In this document: piece by piece, positions 1 to 6,933 of the stretch
Position numbering within the stretch: the first letter of the stretch is position 1
How the letters are laid out: every line of letters starts with the position of its first letter
NCBI GenBank assembly: GCA_039925865.1
Contig: JBDSYA010000172.1
Coordinates: 1-16,555 of the forward strand
Reading direction: 5' to 3'
From: JBDSYA01 sp039925865
Lineage (GTDB): Bacteria > Bacteroidota > Ignavibacteria > Tepidaquicellales > Tepidaquicellaceae
DNA length: 16,555 bases
Notes under the pieces: generated by a model
The model's input: the letters and a program-made list of their open reading frames with translations, nothing else
What the model was told of the DNA's origin: nothing
Databases searched by the model: none
Made by a program: the position numbers and the translations under genes

Positions 1-1088
1 TTGAAGTAGTTGTTTTCAGTGGTAGTCAATCCAAGCAAAAATATTTTTTTGAGCATTACGGGGCGTCGCCTGTTTACAGCGGATCCCCGGTCAAACAGTT
101 CTTTCAGTTTACAGTGACAATTTTTTATGCTTTAATAAGATCTCCCCGCAGAAGTTTTAATTTATTCACAGCAGAAAGAAGAGACGGCAGTACTTTTAGT
201 GAATCAGTTAAAAACATTTATCTGAATTCACATATTATTAATCACAAACTGGACTGGCTGCACTTTGGATTTGCAACAATGGCTTTGAAAAGAGAAAATG
301 TTGCAAAAGCAATTGGAGCAAAGATGGGTGTAAGTTTTCGCGGTTATGATATAAATATCTTTCCATCAAAAAACAAAAATTGTTACGCTAAACTTTGGAA
401 GAATGCGGACAAGGTTCATACAATTTCAAGTTATCTTTATGAAAAAGCATTAAGACTTGGACTTTCAAAAAACATCAGTTATAAAAAAATTACACCCGCA
501 ATCGATATTAAGTTATTCAAGCCGAAAGAAAATTCAGGGATGAACGGAACGCCTGTAAAGATACTGACAGTAGGAAGGCTTAACTGGATAAAGAATTATG
601 AGACAGCGATCTCAGTAATGAAAATTTTAAAAAAGAGCGGCATTGATTTTATTTATAACATAATTGGAGAAGGCAAAGAGCTTGAGCGGCTTAAATTTGC
701 TGTTCACCAGTCTTATTTAAATGACAGGGTTTTTTTTTTAGGAAAAATGGAACATAAAAATATTACTGAACAGATGCGTGAATCTGATATCTATTTTCAA
801 CCGAGCATGCAGGAAGGTTTTGGAGTGGCTGTGCTTGAGGCACAGGCAACCGGACTGCCATGCATTGTCAGTGATGCTGACGGTCTGAAGGAAAATATCA
901 TCGATGGTAAAACTGGATGGATCGTTTCAAAAAGAGACCCCGAAGCTATTGCAGAAAAGTTCAGAGAAGTACTGGCTCTTTCAGTTGATGAAAGAAGAAT
1001 TATTGCAACGAATGCTGCACAGAGAGTTGAAAAGGAATTTAATATAAATAATCAGATTAAAAAATTTACGGAATTTTTCAGCGAATAG
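1..1088 (+). CDS. GT4 family glycosyltransferase, WcaL/AmsK-like (5' truncated)
   Basis: The reading frame is open from base 3 to the TAG at 1086-1088, so the gene enters from the left and lacks its true start. The GTG at 114 is internal: the 37 codons before it are in frame and begin EVVVFSGS. About 361 residues are visible. Seen: an HFGFATMAL segment, the SFRGYDI stretch typical of the colanic-acid WcaL/AmsK group, a VGRLNWIKN donor-domain loop, and the GT4 EX7E signature EGFGVAVLE at 813-839. Known: this family has a GT-B fold and transfers a sugar from a nucleotide donor to a lipid-linked oligosaccharide, with retention, at the cytoplasmic face of the inner membrane. One base separates it from the next gene, so co-transcription is likely. 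A T10 run at 730-739 lies in frame within the coding sequence. Donor and acceptor cannot be read from the sequence. Confidence 0.92.
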   Translation, partial: EVVVFSGSQSKQKYFFEHYGASPVYSGSPVKQFFQFTVTIFYALIRSPRRSFNLFTAERRDGSTFSESVKNIYLNSHIINHKLDWLHFGFATMALKRENVAKAIGAKMGVSFRGYDINIFPSKNKNCYAKLWKNADKVHTISSYLYEKALRLGLSKNISYKKITPAIDIKLFKPKENSGMNGTPVKILTVGRLNWIKNYETAISVMKILKKSGIDFIYNIIGEGKELERLKFAVHQSYLNDRVFFLGKMEHKNITEQMRESDIYFQPSMQEGFGVAVLEAQATGLPCIVSDADGLKENIIDGKTGWIVSKRDPEAIAEKFREVLALSVDERRIIATNAAQRVEKEFNINNQIKKFTEFFSE

Positions 1089-1089
1089 A

Positions 1090-2019
1090 ATGACAACAAA
1101 GATGATCTCTGTAATAAGTCCGGTTTATAAAGCTGAAAATATCATAGATGAGCTGGTAAGGCGAATTTCTGATGAAGTTTCCAAACTGACGGAAACTTAT
1201 GAAATAATTCTTGTGGAGGATTGCGGCGGCGACCGTTCGTGGGAAAAGATTGAAGAGAACTGTCTAAAGAATAAAAATGTCAAAGGAATAAAGCTAAGCA
1301 GAAATTTCGGACAGCATTATGCAATAACTGCAGGACTTTGCGAAGCTAGAGGCGAAAACATTATTATAATGGATTGTGATCTTCAGGATGACCCGTCTCA
1401 CATAAAAAAATTACTGGAAGAATTTAATAAAGGTTATGAAGTAGTATTTACGAAAAGAATAGGAAGGAAGCATTCGTTTTTTAAACTTATAACCGCAAAA
1501 ATTTACAATTCATTATTTAAAATATTTTCAGATAAAAATTATGATCTCGATGTCGGATCAATGACTTTGATCAGCAGAAGAGTAAAAGATGAATTCATAA
1601 AACTAAAAGATCAGGACAGACTGTATATACAGCTTATAAAGTGGGTGGGTTTCAGATCAACGTATGTACCGGTTGAGCACAGGGACAGGTATGAAGGGAA
1701 ATCAACATATTCAGTTTCAAAACTTTTCCTTACCGCGATTCAGGGCTGGACTTCTTATTCAGATAAACTTCTGCGGCTTTCGATATACAGCGGCCTTCTG
1801 ATCTCTATAGCAACATTGGCTGCCGGAATATACATAGTGGTAAGTTATTTTTTAAAAAGCTTTCAGCCCGGATGGCCAAGCATTATAGTTGCAATTTTAT
1901 TTTCTACAGGATTAATTTTGATGAGCATCGGAATTACGGGAATTTACATCGGCAAAATTTTTGAACAAACAAAAGCACGGCCTTTATATATAGTAGATAA
2001 AAAAATAAATATAGATTGA
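1090..2019 (+). CDS. GT2 polyprenyl-phosphate glycosyltransferase, DPM1/GtrB/ArnC-like
   Basis: 309 residues from ATG, one base after the previous stop. Seen: N-terminal GT-A domain with ISVISPVYKAE (residues 6-16), VEDCGGD, KLSRNFGQHYAIT (68-80), the metal-binding D95-x-D97 in MDCDLQDDP, and the acceptor-loop motif YEGKSTYSVSKL (201-212). Two hydrophobic helices follow at about 231-253 and 263-289. This order (catalytic domain, GKS-Y-S motif, two C-terminal membrane helices) is that of GtrB/ArnC/DPM1-type enzymes, which load a sugar onto undecaprenyl (or dolichyl) phosphate at the inner membrane. The product would be a lipid-phosphate sugar used by a periplasmic GT-C enzyme; the GT-C gene at 5497 is a candidate partner (inference). 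The stop overlaps the next TTG start by 4 bp (TTGA). No Shine-Dalgarno sequence is seen. The sugar carried is unknown. Confidence 0.92.
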   Translation: MTTKMISVISPVYKAENIIDELVRRISDEVSKLTETYEIILVEDCGGDRSWEKIEENCLKNKNVKGIKLSRNFGQHYAITAGLCEARGENIIIMDCDLQDDPSHIKKLLEEFNKGYEVVFTKRIGRKHSFFKLITAKIYNSLFKIFSDKNYDLDVGSMTLISRRVKDEFIKLKDQDRLYIQLIKWVGFRSTYVPVEHRDRYEGKSTYSVSKLFLTAIQGWTSYSDKLLRLSIYSGLLISIATLAAGIYIVVSYFLKSFQPGWPSIIVAILFSTGLILMSIGITGIYIGKIFEQTKARPLYIVDKKINID

Positions 2020-2714
2020 AAAAAATTATAATAACACAATCGAATTATATTCCCTGGAAAGGTTACTTTGATATGATAAATACTTCAGATGAGTTTATAA
2101 TTTATGATGACATGCAATATACACGAAGGGACTGGCGCAACAGGAATAAAATTAAAACGAAGGACGGCCTTTACTGGCTTACCATTCCCGTGGATGTAAA
2201 GGGTAAATATTTTCAGAAGATCAACGAAACAAAGATAAGCGAGCCAGACTGGGGTAAAGATCACTGGAATACAATAATCCATAATTATAAAAAAGCTTCA
2301 TACTTCAGTGACTATAAGGATGCATTTGAAAATTTATATCTTGATAACAGTGAGGAAATGCTGAGTAAAGTAAATTATAAATTCATAAAGGCAATCTGTG
2401 ACATACTTAATATAAAAACTATTATAAGATGGTCAGATGAATTTGAACTTCTTGAAGACCGAAATGAAAGATTAATCGACATTTGTAAAAAGACAGGGGC
2501 AACAGATTATTATTCTGGAGCTTCCGCTAAATCATATATGGACATTTCTCTATTTGAAAAAGAGAAAATCAAAGTTCATTTTTTTGATAATTCGGGTTAT
2601 CCGGAATACAGTCAGCTTCACGGTGATTATGAAAACGCTGTGAGCATTATCGATCTGATTTTTAATACAGGTCCAAATGCTGTTAAATATATGAAATCAT
2701 TCAAACAATTATGA
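2016..2714 (+). CDS. WbqC-like family protein
   Basis: 232 residues from a TTG start that overlaps the previous stop (TTGA, 2016-2019); no ATG fits, because the family's conserved N-terminus begins right here. Seen: IITQSNYIPWKGYFDMI (residues 5-21), then IIYDDMQYTRRDWRNRNKIK (28-47) and YWLTIPV, all characteristic of the WbqC-like family (PF08889), whose members are usually about 210-240 residues. No signal peptide or membrane helix, so it is cytoplasmic. The biochemical role of the family is not firmly established; its members sit in O-antigen and capsule loci near aminotransferases and acyltransferases, as here, where a left-handed beta-helix acyltransferase follows with a 4 bp overlap and a WecE transaminase lies two genes on. 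A role in installing or modifying an amino sugar is inference from context. Confidence 0.88.
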   Translation: MKKIIITQSNYIPWKGYFDMINTSDEFIIYDDMQYTRRDWRNRNKIKTKDGLYWLTIPVDVKGKYFQKINETKISEPDWGKDHWNTIIHNYKKASYFSDYKDAFENLYLDNSEEMLSKVNYKFIKAICDILNIKTIIRWSDEFELLEDRNERLIDICKKTGATDYYSGASAKSYMDISLFEKEKIKVHFFDNSGYPEYSQLHGDYENAVSIIDLIFNTGPNAVKYMKSFKQL

Positions 2715-3376
2715 AAAAAAAATTAATCATTATTGGAAATACTTCTAATGCACGTCTGGCAAAATTTTATTTTACAACAGACTCTGAATATGAAGTAGCC
2801 GCCTTTTCTGTAAACAGACAATACATAGATAATACTGAATTTGAAGGCTTGCCTGTAATTCCATTTGAAGAAATCGATTCAAAATATCCGCCATTAGAAT
2901 TTCATGCTTTCGTTGCAGTCGGCTATACAAACATGAACAAGGTCAGGGAGAAACTTTATAATGAATGTAAATCAAAAGGTTATATTCTGGCAAATTATAT
3001 CAGCTCGAGGTGTTCATTTCTGACTCAGCATCCGACAGGCGACAATTGTTTTATACTTGAAGATAATACAATTCAGCCATTTGTTAAGATAGGTAATGAT
3101 GTGGTACTCTGGAGCGGCAATCATGTTGGCCATGACGTGATCATTGATGATCATAATTTCATAACATCGCATGTTGTGATCTCGGGATTTGTGAAGATAA
3201 GCAGAAATTGTTTTATAGGAGTGAACGCAACTCTCAGAGATGCAATAACTATTGCACCCGAAACCCTCATTGCAGCAGGAGCAATTATAATGAAGGATAC
3301 AGAAGAGAAAGGTGTTTACCTGCCTGCGCGCTCAGTTTTATTTGATAAAAAAAGTGATGAGTTAAAAATTTCATAA
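2711..3376 (+). CDS. NeuD/PglD-type sugar acyltransferase (left-handed beta-helix)
   Basis: 221 residues; ATG overlaps the preceding TGA (ATGA, 2711-2714). Seen: an N-terminal Rossmann-like half beginning KKLIIIGNTSNARLAKFYF (residues 3-21), then from about residue 105 hexapeptide-repeat sequence with many I/V-G/N-D/N steps: VKIGNDVVLWSG (125-136), NHVGHDVII (137-145), ITSHVVISG (151-159), CFIGVNATL. H141 in GHD lies where the family's catalytic histidine is found, and H154 matches the second conserved histidine. Length and two-domain order fit the NeuD/PglD/PerB group, trimeric acetyl-CoA-dependent enzymes that N- or O-acetylate sugars in the cytoplasm. With WecE at 4348, the likely substrate is the 4-amino group of a dTDP-4-amino-4,6-dideoxyhexose (inference). 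An A9 run (2714-2722) directly follows the start codon. It overlaps the next gene by one base. Confidence 0.87.
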   Translation: MKKKLIIIGNTSNARLAKFYFTTDSEYEVAAFSVNRQYIDNTEFEGLPVIPFEEIDSKYPPLEFHAFVAVGYTNMNKVREKLYNECKSKGYILANYISSRCSFLTQHPTGDNCFILEDNTIQPFVKIGNDVVLWSGNHVGHDVIIDDHNFITSHVVISGFVKISRNCFIGVNATLRDAITIAPETLIAAGAIIMKDTEEKGVYLPARSVLFDKKSDELKIS

Positions 3377-4302
3377 TGCAAAACTGGAAAAAGCTTGGAT
3401 TAATATTTTCTCCAAACGGTGAGTATGACTGGATGCAAACGCATGCAATGATGCCTGTGATCGATCTACTTGAAAATGAAATGGCCAGAATTTATTTTTC
3501 TGCAAGAGATTCTGAGGGCAGATCGCAGGGAGCATATATTGAAATTAATCTCAATGATCCGTATAAAATACTTCAAATTTCTGAAGAACCTGTTTTAAAA
3601 CTGGGACAGCTCGGTGCTTTTGATGATGCAGGAATTATGCCTACGTGTATTGTAAATCATATAAATAAAAAATTTTTATATTATAACGGATGGACGTTAG
3701 GAAAAAATGTTCCGTTCTTTTCTTTTAACGGAGTTGCCATAAGCAGTGATCTTGGCAAAACTTTTATAAAAAAATCTAAAGGTCCTGCAGTACTATATTC
3801 AAATAATGTTGATCCTTACTCGACGTTTGCGCCATTTGTAATGAATGATAACGGGCTCTGGAAACTTTGGTATGTGTCACTTATTAAATGGGTCGAAGAA
3901 AATGGTAAACTTAAACATTACTACAATATCAGGTATGCAGAATCAGATGATGGAATAAATGTCAGGCGCGAAGGCAAAGTTTGTATTGATTTTGAAAGTG
4001 AGTTTGAGTATGCACTGGCAAGACCTTTTGTTTTGAAAGAAAATAAAATTTATAAAATGTGGTATTCATATCGCGAGAGTAAGATGCATAAGACTTACAG
4101 AATAGGCTACGCCGAATCGGACGATGGAAAAAACTGGATCAGAAAAGATAGTGAAGTGAATCTTAATATTGCTGAAAGCGGATGGGATTCTGAAATGATC
4201 GAATATTCATATTTATATGATTTCAAAGGTGAAAGGTATATGCTTTACAACGGAAACAGTTTTGGAAAGACCGGAATCGGGTTAGCAGTTTTGCAAAATT
4301 AA
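3376..4302 (+). CDS. GH43/GH32-like five-bladed beta-propeller protein
   Basis: 308 residues; the ATG shares its A with the previous TAA. Seen: repeated propeller-blade elements, SSDLGKTF (residues 123-130), RYAESDDGIN (186-195) and GYAESDDGKNW (244-254), each followed by aromatic W-Y strands (LWYVS, MWYSYRES, YMLYNGNSFG). Acidic residues placed to be functional include D18 in EYDWM, D83-D84 in GAFDDAGIMP, and E273/E276 in DSEMIEYSY. This is the pattern of the GH32/GH43/GH62/GH68 furanosidase superfamily, but I cannot assign a classical family. It has no signal peptide, which is unusual for a secreted hydrolase and suggests a cytoplasmic role within the sugar pathway. Related proteins recur in surface-polysaccharide loci without a known reaction. 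An inverted repeat (4293-4309) covers its stop codon, and a 45 bp gap follows. Confidence 0.8.
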   Translation: MQNWKKLGLIFSPNGEYDWMQTHAMMPVIDLLENEMARIYFSARDSEGRSQGAYIEINLNDPYKILQISEEPVLKLGQLGAFDDAGIMPTCIVNHINKKFLYYNGWTLGKNVPFFSFNGVAISSDLGKTFIKKSKGPAVLYSNNVDPYSTFAPFVMNDNGLWKLWYVSLIKWVEENGKLKHYYNIRYAESDDGINVRREGKVCIDFESEFEYALARPFVLKENKIYKMWYSYRESKMHKTYRIGYAESDDGKNWIRKDSEVNLNIAESGWDSEMIEYSYLYDFKGERYMLYNGNSFGKTGIGLAVLQN

Positions 4303-4309
4303 ATTTTGC
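4293..4309. repeat. Perfect inverted repeat over a stop codon
   Basis: GCAAAATTAAATTTTGC reads the same on both strands except at the central A4301. As RNA it could form a 6 bp stem (4293-4298 with 4304-4309) with a 5-base loop. It covers the TAA (4300-4302) of the beta-propeller gene. No run of T follows, so it is not a classical intrinsic terminator. It may be an RNA-processing or attenuation hairpin, or chance in AT-rich sequence. Confidence 0.5.
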
Positions 4310-4327
4310 GGTAAATAAAATAATTAT

Positions 4328-4351
4328 CCAATTTTAAAATTTAAAATTTGG
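4328..4351. repeat. Imperfect AT-rich inverted repeat over the TTG start of wecE
   Basis: CCAA at 4328-4331 pairs with TTGG at 4348-4351, and TTTTAA (4332-4337) pairs with TTAAAA (4341-4346), leaving T4347 as a bulge. The right arm contains the TTG initiation codon at 4348-4350. In RNA the structure would be weak (mostly A-U pairs) but could mask the start. It lies only 18 bases after the repeat at 4293-4309. Its function is speculative. Confidence 0.35.
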
Positions 4352-5490
4352 AAAAACGTCACATAGGTTTTAACAAGCCTTATCTTACGGGAAAAGAAAC
4401 AGATTATATTTTAGAATCTGTAAAAAGCAGGAAAATTTCCGGCGACGGATTATTCACCAAAAAATGTAATGAGTTCTTTGAAAAAAGATATGGCTTTAAT
4501 AAAGTTTTACTTACCACTTCTTGCACGGATGCGCTTGAGATGGCTGCGATTCTGATCGACACAAAAGCAGGAGATGAAATCATTGCACCGGCTTATACAT
4601 TTGTTTCATCAGTAAATGCATTTGTACTTAGAGGCGCAAAAATAATTTTTTGCGACAGTGAGGCTGAAACTCCTAACATTGATATAAGTGAAATCGAAAA
4701 ATTGATCACTCCGAAAACAAAGGCAGTTGTAGTGGTGCATTACGCCGGAATTGCAGTAGATATGGATCCATTGATGGAGCTTGCAAAGAAGAATAATTTT
4801 TATGTCATCGAGGATGCCGCACATTCAATTGATTCATTTTATAAAGGAAGGCCGTTAGGATCAATCGGTCATCTTGCAGCTTTTTCATTTCACGAAACTA
4901 AAAATGTGATCTCGGGAGAAGGCGGCATGCTCGTAATTAATGATGATCAATTTTCAAAACGTGCAGAGATCATTCGTGAAAAGGGAACAAACCGGTCTGC
5001 TTTTTTCCGTGGTGAGGTGGATAAGTATGGATGGGTCGATATCGGTTCATCGTTTCTTCCTTCTGATATAATTGCAGCATTTTTATTTGCACAGTTGGAA
5101 AATCTGGATGACATACAGAAGAAAAGAAAAGAGATCTGGAATTATTATTATAAAAATCTGAAACATCTCGCGGAATCGGGAATGATCTCATTCCCCAAAA
5201 TTCCGGATTATGCAACCAATAACGCTCATATGTTTTACATTGAATGCATTAGTCTTGAAGAGCGAAACAGTCTGATCGAGTATCTTAAATCTAAAAGTAT
5301 CTATGCTGTGTTTCATTATCTTTCACTTGATAAAAGTCCTTATTTTAAAGAGAAGCATGACGGCAGGGAAATGAAAAATTCTGACCGGTATACGGATCTT
5401 CTCCTGAGGCTGCCAATGTATTACGAACTCTCCGAAGATGATCTCGATTATGTGATCGGGAATATAAAAAATTTTTACGACAAGGATTAA
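4348..5490 (+). CDS. wecE: dTDP-4-amino-4,6-dideoxygalactose transaminase (WecE/RffA type)
   Basis: 380 residues, close to E. coli WecE (376) and collinear with it along the whole length as I recall that sequence. Known reaction: PLP- and glutamate-dependent amination of dTDP-4-keto-6-deoxyglucose to dTDP-4-amino-4,6-dideoxygalactose (Fuc4N), in the cytoplasm. Seen: GDGLFTKKC (32-40), VLLTTSCTDALEMAA (53-67), APAYTFVSSVNAFVLRGAKI (80-99), VVHYAGIAVDMD (129-140), VIEDAAHS with PLP-ring aspartate D156, FSFHETKN with the Schiff-base lysine K185, EIIREKGTNRSAFFRG, YGWVDIGSS, NAHMFYI, and AVFHYLSLD. Start: TTG 4348; the next in-frame codon but one upstream is a stop (4342), and no later start keeps the conserved N-terminus. 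It follows a 45 bp gap. Neighbouring acyltransferases (2711, 7802) could acylate the product. No rmlA/rmlB genes are in the window. Confidence 0.95.
   Translation: MEKRHIGFNKPYLTGKETDYILESVKSRKISGDGLFTKKCNEFFEKRYGFNKVLLTTSCTDALEMAAILIDTKAGDEIIAPAYTFVSSVNAFVLRGAKIIFCDSEAETPNIDISEIEKLITPKTKAVVVVHYAGIAVDMDPLMELAKKNNFYVIEDAAHSIDSFYKGRPLGSIGHLAAFSFHETKNVISGEGGMLVINDDQFSKRAEIIREKGTNRSAFFRGEVDKYGWVDIGSSFLPSDIIAAFLFAQLENLDDIQKKRKEIWNYYYKNLKHLAESGMISFPKIPDYATNNAHMFYIECISLEERNSLIEYLKSKSIYAVFHYLSLDKSPYFKEKHDGREMKNSDRYTDLLLRLPMYYELSEDDLDYVIGNIKNFYDKD
5482..5486 (+). promoter_or_regulatory. Shine-Dalgarno AAGGA before a probable ATT start
   Basis: AAGGA lies inside the last codons of wecE, 10 bases before ATT at 5497. 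Most other starts in this window have no such motif. It supports initiation at 5497 rather than at the GTG 84 bases downstream. Confidence 0.5.
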
Positions 5491-5496
5491 TTCTTC

Positions 5497-6933
5497 ATTA
5501 CTAAGCTATTAAAATTATATAATTCTTCCGGCAGATGGGGAAATATTATTCTCCTAATCCTGCTGATTGTAAGCGCGCTGGTGAATCGCTTATTCATGTC
5601 GGTAAAATATCAGGGACTCGATTATATAGTTGAGGTTATACTAATAGGATTAGCAGGAGTTTTTGTTTACTTAATCTTTAAAAAAGACTTTACTAAATTT
5701 AACAAAGATAAAATTTTCAGGGCAATATTAACAGCAGGTATTGCTTTGAGAATTATTTTTGCTGTTCACGATTTTATTGACAGGCCTTTACAGGATAGTG
5801 ATTATGAAAAACATGAAAGACTCGGGCAAAGGCTGGTAACAGAAGGAAGATTTTATGATTTTGCAGGAGTTGAATTAAGAAACTTCAGGCAGCCCGGGCT
5901 GCCGGCTATGTTTGCTGTCGGGCTGCTGATCTATAATCATCCCGTGACTTATGCAGTCATAATGATCCTATTCTCGTTTGGGGTATTGATAGCGGGTTTC
6001 TTTTTATTTAGAGATCTGAAAAATGTTGCAGCACTGTTAGCATTTTCCTATCTGAGCATATCGCCTAATATGCTTTTCATGGCTTCCAACTCCAATACAC
6101 AACTGTCCTTTTTCTTTTTTCTTATACTACTTTTCATTGTATTAAAAAATTATACGGGGAAATTTTATCAGCTAGTTATTATTGGAGCTATATTAGCTTC
6201 AGAAATGTATATTCGATTTAATTTTCTTATGGTATTTATTCTGATACCATTCATCCTCGAAAAAAATACTGCAAAGAATTCATCTCTTGCTTTCAGAAAT
6301 CTTGGAATCATTTACCTGAGCTGTCTGATATTTTATTTCCCATGGATATACAGGAATTATAATATTTACGGATCTTTAAGATTTATGCCGACCTCAGGAC
6401 TAGGATTGTACAGCTCTAATGTTACCAAAGATCCAAAGAGAGTCGGAGACTATAACGGAGTTCCTGATTCAGTTATGAAAAAATACAGTAAGTTATCGGA
6501 GGTTGAATTTGACAAAGCTCTTCAAAAAGAAACTTTTGATTTTGTAAAAGCTAATCCGGATGTATATGTAAAAGGACTTCCTTACAAAATTGTTAAATAT
6601 TCGGGAAGGCAGGACTGGACGATAAGTTATTTTTTTCAGTTTACTGATTATCCAAACAAAGAATTACTTGAAGGATTTTTTCAGTCAATCGAGAATTTTT
6701 TTATCTGGACAATTCTTTTATTTCCTGTAATTTTCTTATTCAGGAATAAAAACCTCACTCCGCTTTCAGTATATATCCTTTGGGCTTATTTAAGTTACAC
6801 TTTAGTTTTAATTCCAATTTCTGAAACGCGGTCAAGATACAATTTTCCTTACATTTTGTTTCCGGTGTTTGCTGTTGCACTTTTGGAAAGAAGAAATGAA
6901 AGATCATCATCATCCATTAACTTAGAAAAATAA
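5497..6933 (+). CDS. GT-C membrane glycosyltransferase (GT39/ArnT/PMT-like)
   Basis: The frame is open from the wecE stop. The first GTG (5581) would give 450 residues, but the 28 codons before it encode a basic N-terminus and a hydrophobic helix (WGNIILLILLIVSALVN). I place the start at ATT 5497 (478 residues), behind AAGGA, just 6 bases after wecE. Seen (long-form numbering): about ten or more membrane helices; the luminal/periplasmic acidic motif QDSDYEKHERL with D100 and D102; NFRQPGLPAMFA (129-140), the R-x-P-x-x-P loop typical of GT39; later FPWIYRNYNIYGSLRFMPTS. Known: such enzymes use polyprenyl-phosphate sugars at the outer face of the inner membrane to glycosylate lipids, polysaccharides or proteins. 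The GT2 at 1090 could make its donor (inference). The substrate cannot be read from the sequence. It abuts the deacetylase gene directly. Confidence 0.82.
   Translation: MTKLLKLYNSSGRWGNIILLILLIVSALVNRLFMSVKYQGLDYIVEVILIGLAGVFVYLIFKKDFTKFNKDKIFRAILTAGIALRIIFAVHDFIDRPLQDSDYEKHERLGQRLVTEGRFYDFAGVELRNFRQPGLPAMFAVGLLIYNHPVTYAVIMILFSFGVLIAGFFLFRDLKNVAALLAFSYLSISPNMLFMASNSNTQLSFFFFLILLFIVLKNYTGKFYQLVIIGAILASEMYIRFNFLMVFILIPFILEKNTAKNSSLAFRNLGIIYLSCLIFYFPWIYRNYNIYGSLRFMPTSGLGLYSSNVTKDPKRVGDYNGVPDSVMKKYSKLSEVEFDKALQKETFDFVKANPDVYVKGLPYKIVKYSGRQDWTISYFFQFTDYPNKELLEGFFQSIENFFIWTILLFPVIFLFRNKNLTPLSVYILWAYLSYTLVLIPISETRSRYNFPYILFPVFAVALLERRNERSSSSINLEK

Noticed and set aside
114..116. GTG as the start of the first GT4 gene
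   Set aside because: The frame continues upstream to the window edge with plausible GT4 N-terminal sequence, so the gene is truncated by the window rather than started here.
4609..5215. Minus-strand open frames (4609-4824, 4970-5215)
   Set aside because: Both are inside wecE, whose + strand sequence is strongly conserved; their translations show no domain.
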